The notes below the pieces were generated by a model. That model saw only the letters and a program-made list of their open reading frames with translations, did no database searches and was not told the origin of the DNA. Positions 4,682 through 8,468 of a DNA stretch of 8,468 nucleotides are shown here, one piece after another. Position numbers and translations under genes: made by a program. The number at the start of each line of letters is the position of its first letter. Within the stretch, counting starts at the first letter, position 1. Source of the stretch: SIG469 sp964384255 (GTDB taxonomy: Bacteria; Bacillota; Clostridia; Oscillospirales; Oscillospiraceae); the NCBI GenBank assembly GCA_964384255.1, contig CAYLKH010000079.1, positions 1 to 8,468 of the forward strand. Reading direction: 5' to 3'.

Positions 4682-5641
4682 CTATCCTATGGGAGCGAAC
4701 TCTACCGCGATGGTGTGGTCAGCGGTGATATCGGAGAAGGTGTATTTAAGGGTGTTCGTTGCCAGAACCTGGCCGTCGACAGTGATTTTGCCGATGGTGT
4801 ATCCGGTCAGAGGAACGATATTGATAGCGGCGCTGGTGCCGCTTTCCACGCTGACGGTCAGATATTTGACCACCTTGTTGCTGGTGAACTTTGCATCGTC
4901 GCAGCTTACGCCGCCGCCTTCGTTGGTGATGGCGGTGATGGTATAGGTGCTGCTGGCGGTGGTGCCCAGATCGTAGCAGGAGTGGAGCTTGCAGCCGTGC
5001 TTGCCGCAGTTGTCGTAACGGCAGCTGTAGTGGTCACAGGTGTGGCCGCAGGTGGGAGCGTCGCCGCGATAGATCTTAACGTAGTAGGTATTGCTGTAGG
5101 ATTCGGTGCGGTATGTGGGCTTCCACTGGACATAAACGGGCCTTACGCTGTTGGCGGTGAGCTGAGACTGTTCGGGCTGAGCATCGGGCTTGGCATCGGG
5201 CTTAACGTCGGGCTTCTGGTCAACAACGGGAGCCTGATATACCCACCAGGGGGAGTTGCAGATATAGTATCTGTTGGCAGATACGACTACCTTAAAGGTG
5301 TTCCAGCCCTTGTCAAGGGATACGGTGTACTGGCCGTTTTTGCCGGAAACGGCGGACCCGTTGTCAGTTACCTTAACGGAGCATCTGCCGACGGTATCCA
5401 CATCGATAACAGCCTTGTCGGTGCTGCCGGAAACATAGGCGGTCAGGGTGCTGCCGTCTTTGCTGGTGCAGCAAAGACCACTGGCAGAAACGCTGACATC
5501 AGCGGTGAACCGGTCGTAATAGCAGTATCTTTCGCAGTCCCAGCTTCTTCCGCAGTCGCCGGAAGCGGCGGTGGCGAACAGGCAGCAGACAGACATTACC
5601 ATAGCTACCGTAAGCAGTAGGGAGACTATTCTTTTTTTCAT
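4682..5641 (-). CDS. Secreted cysteine-rich protein with C-x4-C periodic cluster
   Basis: 319-aa hypothetical exported protein. Residues 1-25 are a clear Sec signal peptide (KKR, hydrophobic core, ATA cleavage site near 23-25); no lipobox, LPXTG or membrane anchor is seen, so it is probably released. Residues about 45-125 look like a beta-sandwich ending 'YTVSLDKGWNTFKVVVSA', similar to cadherin-like bacterial domains. A KPDx-rich linker (about 143-156) follows. Residues 198-222 carry C198, C202, C207, C212, C217 and C222, with H200, H204, H215 and H220 among them. Residues about 260-317 resemble a beta-rich bacterial surface repeat ('YTFSDITADHTIAVEF'). The mature chain has 14 cysteines. GGAGGT (5648-5653) lies 6 nt before the ATG. 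No catalytic residues are recognised; structural, metal-binding or disulfide-rich surface roles are all possible. Confidence 0.85.
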   Translation of the reverse strand: MKKRIVSLLLTVAMVMSVCCLFATAASGDCGRSWDCERYCYYDRFTADVSVSASGLCCTSKDGSTLTAYVSGSTDKAVIDVDTVGRCSVKVTDNGSAVSGKNGQYTVSLDKGWNTFKVVVSANRYYICNSPWWVYQAPVVDQKPDVKPDAKPDAQPEQSQLTANSVRPVYVQWKPTYRTESYSNTYYVKIYRGDAPTCGHTCDHYSCRYDNCGKHGCKLHSCYDLGTTASSTYTITAITNEGGGVSCDDAKFTSNKVVKYLTVSVESGTSAAINIVPLTGYTIGKITVDGQVLATNTLKYTFSDITADHTIAVEFAPIG

Positions 5642-5692
5642 CGTTATACCTCCAGTTTTTCATCAATTTTGCACAGAGTTGGTATCAACTAC

Positions 5693-5722
5693 ATACTACA
5701 CTATCAGGTCATATTTTGTCAA
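5693..5722 (-). promoter_or_regulatory. Promoter of the Cys-rich secreted protein
   Basis: On the minus strand, -35 TTGACA (5722-5717), 18-bp spacer, -10 TAGTAT (5698-5693). A short inverted repeat AGTTG-GTAT-CAACT lies just downstream at 5677-5690, in the leader, and could be an operator or leader hairpin. Confidence 0.65.
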
Positions 5723-5726
5723 ACAT

Positions 5727-5732
5727 TATAAT
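5727..5732 (+). promoter_or_regulatory. Possible -10 box for the peptidase gene
   Basis: A perfect TATAAT on the plus strand without a good -35 at 17-18 bp. It lies 4 bp from the -35 of the opposing promoter, so the two promoters would compete for RNA polymerase. Confidence 0.4.
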
Positions 5733-5742
5733 ACATTCTACA

Positions 5743-5776
5743 GGTGAGGCCCATCGTAAGATGATAGGGCATCACC
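5743..5776 (+). promoter_or_regulatory. Leader stem-loop before the peptidase gene
   Basis: Interrupted hairpin: GGTGA / TCACC at the base, then GCCC / GGGC and ATC / GAT, loop GTAA. If the TATAAT at 5727 is used it forms almost at the 5' end of the mRNA, which could protect the transcript. No T-run follows. Confidence 0.45.
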
Positions 5777-5815
5777 AATGGAAAATTATGTAACAGCTAT
5801 TTGGGAGGTATTGTA

Positions 5816-6607
5816 ATGGAACAGCAAACCATCGGCAGGAGCCTTTGGGGCAGAGCCATAGACGCCTGTTTTCTGGGCAGCGGCAGTATCCGGGTGCTGA
5901 TAAACGGCGCACATCATGCCAACGAATGGATAACGTCCATGATACTCAGACGGTATTTAAAGGAAAAGGACAGCCGGAACGTCCGGCTGTGCATCGTGCC
6001 GCAGGTCAATCCCGATGGGGTTGCGCTGGTCACCGGCAAATCCACCGGGGAAGAATCTGATGCCGCCAGACATATAGCCTCAGCCTTCCCCCATATACCC
6101 TTTCCCTTCGGCTGGAAGGCGAATCTGGCCGGTGTTGACCTGAACCTGAACTATCCGGCGGGCTGGGAGCGGGCGGTAGAGATCAAGGCGGCCATGGGGG
6201 TCAGCGGCCCGGCGCCGAAGGATTATCCCGGCCCGTCACCTCTGTCAGAGCCGGAGACCCGGGCCATGGCCCGCATAACCGACAGCTTTGACCCCCATAT
6301 GACCATATCGTTTCATACCCAGGGTATGGAGATATATTATAAATATCAGGGCATGGAGCCGGAATGCTCCGCAGCCATAGCCCAAAGGGCGGCAGCGGAC
6401 TCGGGCTATTCCGTGGCCGATGCTCCGGCCACAGCGGGACACGGGGGATATAAGGACTGGTTTATACTTAACTGGAGACGCCCCGGCCTTACTGTCGAGG
6501 CGGGGTTCGGCGAGAACCCTCTTGAGATCGCCCAGTTTGAGGAAATTTACCAGAGCTGTCGCAGACTGATGGACGGGGCCATAGCAGAGCTTTGCCGCCA
6601 GTATTGA
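5816..6607 (+). CDS. M14 zinc peptidase, gamma-D-glutamyl-diaminopimelate type
   Basis: 263-aa metallopeptidase of the carboxypeptidase fold. Zinc ligands are H34 and E37 in 'HHANEW' and H167 in 'SFHTQG'; the general base is E228 in 'TVEAGFGENPL'. 'PQVNPDGV' is the usual family motif. Where carboxypeptidase A has Arg in 'DLNRN', this protein has 'DLNLNYPAGWE' (L111), a change I associate with the bacterial endopeptidase I-like branch, which cleaves the gamma-D-Glu-diaminopimelate bond of cell-wall peptides. No signal peptide or LysM domain is present, so it probably acts in the cytoplasm in wall-peptide recycling. ATG 5816 is preferred over the in-frame TTG at 5801 because GGAGGT (5804-5809) sits 6 nt upstream of the ATG and would overlap the TTG start. 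The next gene begins 32 bp downstream, consistent with co-transcription. Confidence 0.88.
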   Translation: MEQQTIGRSLWGRAIDACFLGSGSIRVLINGAHHANEWITSMILRRYLKEKDSRNVRLCIVPQVNPDGVALVTGKSTGEESDAARHIASAFPHIPFPFGWKANLAGVDLNLNYPAGWERAVEIKAAMGVSGPAPKDYPGPSPLSEPETRAMARITDSFDPHMTISFHTQGMEIYYKYQGMEPECSAAIAQRAAADSGYSVADAPATAGHGGYKDWFILNWRRPGLTVEAGFGENPLEIAQFEEIYQSCRRLMDGAIAELCRQY

Positions 6608-6639
6608 CCTGCTGTGATAAAATGGATGTAAAATAACTG

Positions 6640-7830
6640 ATGGCAGAAAAGAGTGATGTTATGACTGGACTACTGGTCAAAGCCTTTATCAAAGATCCCG
6701 AGAACATACTTTCCGGAACTGTCCGTTCGGCCTATGGCAAGCTGGCGGGAGCGGTGGGCATCGTATGCAACCTTATCCTGTGCCTGGCAAAGCTCACTGT
6801 GGGTCTGCTGTTTGGCAGCGTATCCATAACTGCCGACGCTGTTAACAACCTTTCCGATGCGTCGTCCTCAATAGTTACGCTCATCGGCTTCAAGCTCGGC
6901 GAAAAGCCTGCTGACAGGGACCATCCCTTTGGCCATGCCAGAATGGAATATCTGTCCGGGCTGGCCGTGGCCGTTATGATACTGGTCATCGGCGTTGAGC
7001 TGGTCAAAACCTCGGTGGATAAGATAATCCACCCGGAGCGGGTGGAATTTACCGTCGTGACCGCCGCGGTCCTGGTGATATCCATCGGCGTAAAGCTCTG
7101 GATGTCGGCCTTTAACACAAAGCTGGGAAAGAAGATATGCTCCTCCACCCTTGAGGCGACTGCCGCCGACTGCCGAAACGATGTTCTGTCCACCGGTGTC
7201 GTTCTGCTGGCGGGGATAGTATCCGCCATTCTGAACGTGGATATCGACGGCTATGCCGGTCTGGCGGTGGCGGTGTTTATAATAATCAGCGGCATCGGCA
7301 TCGCCCGGGAAACTATCGACCCTATTCTGGGCGCAGCCCCCGACGAAAGCCTTGTGACCTATATCCGCCAGAAGATCGAATCCAACAGCGATATTCTGGG
7401 TATGCACGACCTGTATATCCATGATTACGGCCCCGGCAGAAGATTCGCCTCCTGTCACGTGGAGGTGGACAAAAACCTTGATCCCATGCTGGCCCACGAC
7501 ATGATCGACAATATCGAGCGCTGCTTTTCCGAGGAGGACCATATCCAGCTGGTGATCCATTATGACCCGGTGGTCACCGATGACGAGGAGCTGAACACCA
7601 TGAAAAACGTGGTCCTCCAACGTATCCGGAGCATCGATCCCCGGCTCAGCGTCCATGATTTTCGTATGGTGCGGGGCGTTGAGCATACAAACCTTATATT
7701 CGACATGGTCATACCGTCCCAGCTTCAGAGCAAAACCGCCGAGCTGACGGCTCAGGTCAACGAGGCGGTCCAGATGGGCGATATGAAATACTACGCTGTG
7801 ATAGATTTCGACCTGGATTATTATAACTGA
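6640..7830 (+). CDS. Cation diffusion facilitator (CDF) family metal exporter
   Basis: 396-aa membrane protein. Six hydrophobic segments lie at about residues 35-57, 62-85, 105-122, 136-157, 183-200 and 204-225. The transport site is recognisable as D66-x3-N70 in segment 2 and D177-x3-D181 in segment 5. 'GEKPADRDHPFGHARMEYLSG' between segments 2 and 3 is characteristic of the family. A cytoplasmic dimerisation domain follows (about 235-312, 'HDLYIHDYGPGRRFASCHVEV'), and then a further ~80-residue segment (315-396) that looks like a second ferredoxin-like domain, making it longer than the ~300-aa classical members. It exchanges divalent metal for protons; Asp instead of His in segment 5 suggests Mn2+ (or Fe2+) over Zn2+, an inference. 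The start is uncertain: ATG 6640 lacks a good ribosome site, and the in-frame ATG at 6661 gives an N-terminus (MTGLLVKAFIKDPEN) closer to relatives. Probably in one transcript with the peptidase. Confidence 0.92.
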   Translation: MAEKSDVMTGLLVKAFIKDPENILSGTVRSAYGKLAGAVGIVCNLILCLAKLTVGLLFGSVSITADAVNNLSDASSSIVTLIGFKLGEKPADRDHPFGHARMEYLSGLAVAVMILVIGVELVKTSVDKIIHPERVEFTVVTAAVLVISIGVKLWMSAFNTKLGKKICSSTLEATAADCRNDVLSTGVVLLAGIVSAILNVDIDGYAGLAVAVFIIISGIGIARETIDPILGAAPDESLVTYIRQKIESNSDILGMHDLYIHDYGPGRRFASCHVEVDKNLDPMLAHDMIDNIERCFSEEDHIQLVIHYDPVVTDDEELNTMKNVVLQRIRSIDPRLSVHDFRMVRGVEHTNLIFDMVIPSQLQSKTAELTAQVNEAVQMGDMKYYAVIDFDLDYYN

Positions 7831-8106
7831 CGTAAAAATGTGAATGTCGACTTGCTTAACTGAGACAAAAATGAATGAAAAGTTGCAAAATCTGCTTCAC
7901 CTGCCTGACTTTTTCAACATATTTACAACAAGAGCGGCGTGCATTTTGTGCAAAGTGACAGTTTTTGCGGAACAGGAAAACTTTTACTCTGCAAGTCGTT
8001 GATTTTTATCACTCTAAAGTAGTATAATACATGCTGTAACGTAGCCGTGGACATTTGTCTTCCACAGCCCGTCACATACATACACCAAATATAAGGAGAA
8101 ATCAAA
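7831..8106 (+). promoter_or_regulatory. Intergenic region with promoter for the lipoprotein gene
   Basis: Promoter: -35 TTGATT (7999-8004), 18-bp spacer, -10 TATAAT (8023-8028). The leader of about 70 nt contains a small hairpin GTGGA / TCCAC (8047-8051, 8061-8065) and ends with AAGGAG (8093-8098), 8 nt before the ATG. No intrinsic terminator is evident after the CDF gene; 7831-7990 shows no gene or strong structure. Confidence 0.7.
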
Positions 8107-8468
8107 ATGAAGATGAGAAGAGCTGTTTCTCTCGTGCTGGCTGTTCTGATGCTGGCTGCCATGCTGGCAGGCTGCTCCGGCGGCGAAAGCAAGAACGTAA
8201 TTAAAATCGGTGTTTTCGAACCCGCTTCCGGCGACAACGGCGCAGGCGGCAAGCAGGAGACTCTGGGCATCCAGTATGCCAACCAGCAAACTCCCACCGT
8301 TACTATCGGCGGCAAGGAATACACCGTCGAGCTGTCTATAGTCGATAACGAATCCTCCAACGATAAGGCCGCTACCGCTGCCAGCCAGCTGGTTTCCAAC
8401 GGCTGCTCCATCATCCTTGGTTCCTATGGCTCCGGCGTTTCCATCGCCGCCAGCCCCACCTTTGAGCA
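8107..8468 (+). CDS. LivJ-like ABC transporter substrate-binding lipoprotein (5' part)
   Basis: The frame is open to the window edge; 120 residues are visible and the 3' end is missing. Residues 1-22 are a lipoprotein signal peptide with lipobox LAGC; C23 would be lipidated, placing the protein on the outer face of the membrane. The mature start 'VIKIGVFEPASGDNGAGGKQETLGIQYANQQ' (split here: VIKIGVFEPASGDNG, then GKQETLGIQYANQQ) is the classic first lobe of the periplasmic-binding-protein type 1 family for branched-chain amino acids, followed by 'VELSIVDNESSNDKAATAASQL' (start VELSIVDNESS) and 'ILGSYGSGVSIAASP', where ligand contacts are usually made. Its permease and ATPase genes would be expected downstream. 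Start supported by AAGGAG at 8093-8098. The exact amino acid or other ligand cannot be predicted. Confidence 0.88.
   Translation, partial: MKMRRAVSLVLAVLMLAAMLAGCSGGESKNVIKIGVFEPASGDNGAGGKQETLGIQYANQQTPTVTIGGKEYTVELSIVDNESSNDKAATAASQLVSNGCSIILGSYGSGVSIAASPTFE

Noticed and set aside
4658..5620. 320-codon plus-strand frame opposite the Cys-rich gene
   Set aside because: It is an antisense shadow: the minus-strand frame has a signal peptide, a GGAGGT site, a promoter and a terminator, while this one starts inside the terminator hairpin and has no ribosome site.
4682..5641. Lipoprotein assignment for the Cys-rich protein because of C19-C20 in its leader
   Set aside because: The residues before these cysteines (MSV) do not fit a lipobox, and a better signal peptidase I site (ATA) follows.
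6868..7686. 272-codon minus-strand frame opposite the CDF gene
   Set aside because: His/Asp/Gly-rich shadow without start signals; the plus strand is unambiguously the CDF gene.
7861..7921. Possible intrinsic terminator after the CDF gene (TGAAAAGT / ACTTTTTCA)
   Set aside because: The stem is AT-only with a bulge and a 24-nt loop, and no T-run follows.

Overview
The window looks like a chromosomal segment of a Gram-positive, anaerobic, gut-type Clostridia, most likely an Oscillospirales/Oscillospiraceae relative. The clues are strong Shine-Dalgarno sites (AAGGAG, GGAGGT), near-consensus sigma-A promoters, a 4Fe-4S/FMN/FAD 'old yellow enzyme' of the anaerobe type, a gamma-D-glutamyl-diaminopimelate-type M14 peptidase, and long non-coding islands of REP-like hairpins. 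The lineage is inferred from style; no phylogenetic marker is present.

Layout: 1-1127 is a gene-free island of nested inverted repeats, REP-like hairpins and telomere-like TTAGGG-type motifs. 1128-2081 (minus) encodes a protein with two tandem PhzA/PhzB (SnoaL/NTF2-like) domains. It is divergent from 2275-4260 (plus), a 661-aa NADH:flavin oxidoreductase of the 2,4-dienoyl-CoA reductase/BaiCD-BaiH family. Two back-to-back consensus promoters lie between them. 4261-4625 is a second non-coding island. It holds a 160-bp MITE-like palindrome with TTAG on both sides, a truncated REP copy, a full REP copy, and the same telomere-like motif at both edges in opposite orientation. A 25-bp-stem terminator (4626-4679) ends the minus-strand gene 4682-5641, a secreted Cys-rich protein with a run of cysteines five residues apart. 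Divergent from it is a plus-strand pair: an M14 zinc peptidase (5816-6607) and a cation diffusion facilitator with an extended C-terminus (6640-7830). The window ends inside a lipoprotein substrate-binding protein of the branched-chain amino acid (LivJ) type (8107 to the edge), which has its own promoter.

How they may work together: the PhzB-like protein and the flavoenzyme are a plausible functional pair acting on a small cyclic or enoate-type substrate, since an NTF2-fold dehydratase/isomerase and an OYE-type reductase also occur together in bile-acid 7-dehydroxylation. The substrate here is unknown. The peptidase, metal exporter and LivJ-like protein look like ordinary housekeeping or transport functions. 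The least ordinary material is the two repeat islands, which share a common architecture, and the cysteine-periodic secreted protein.
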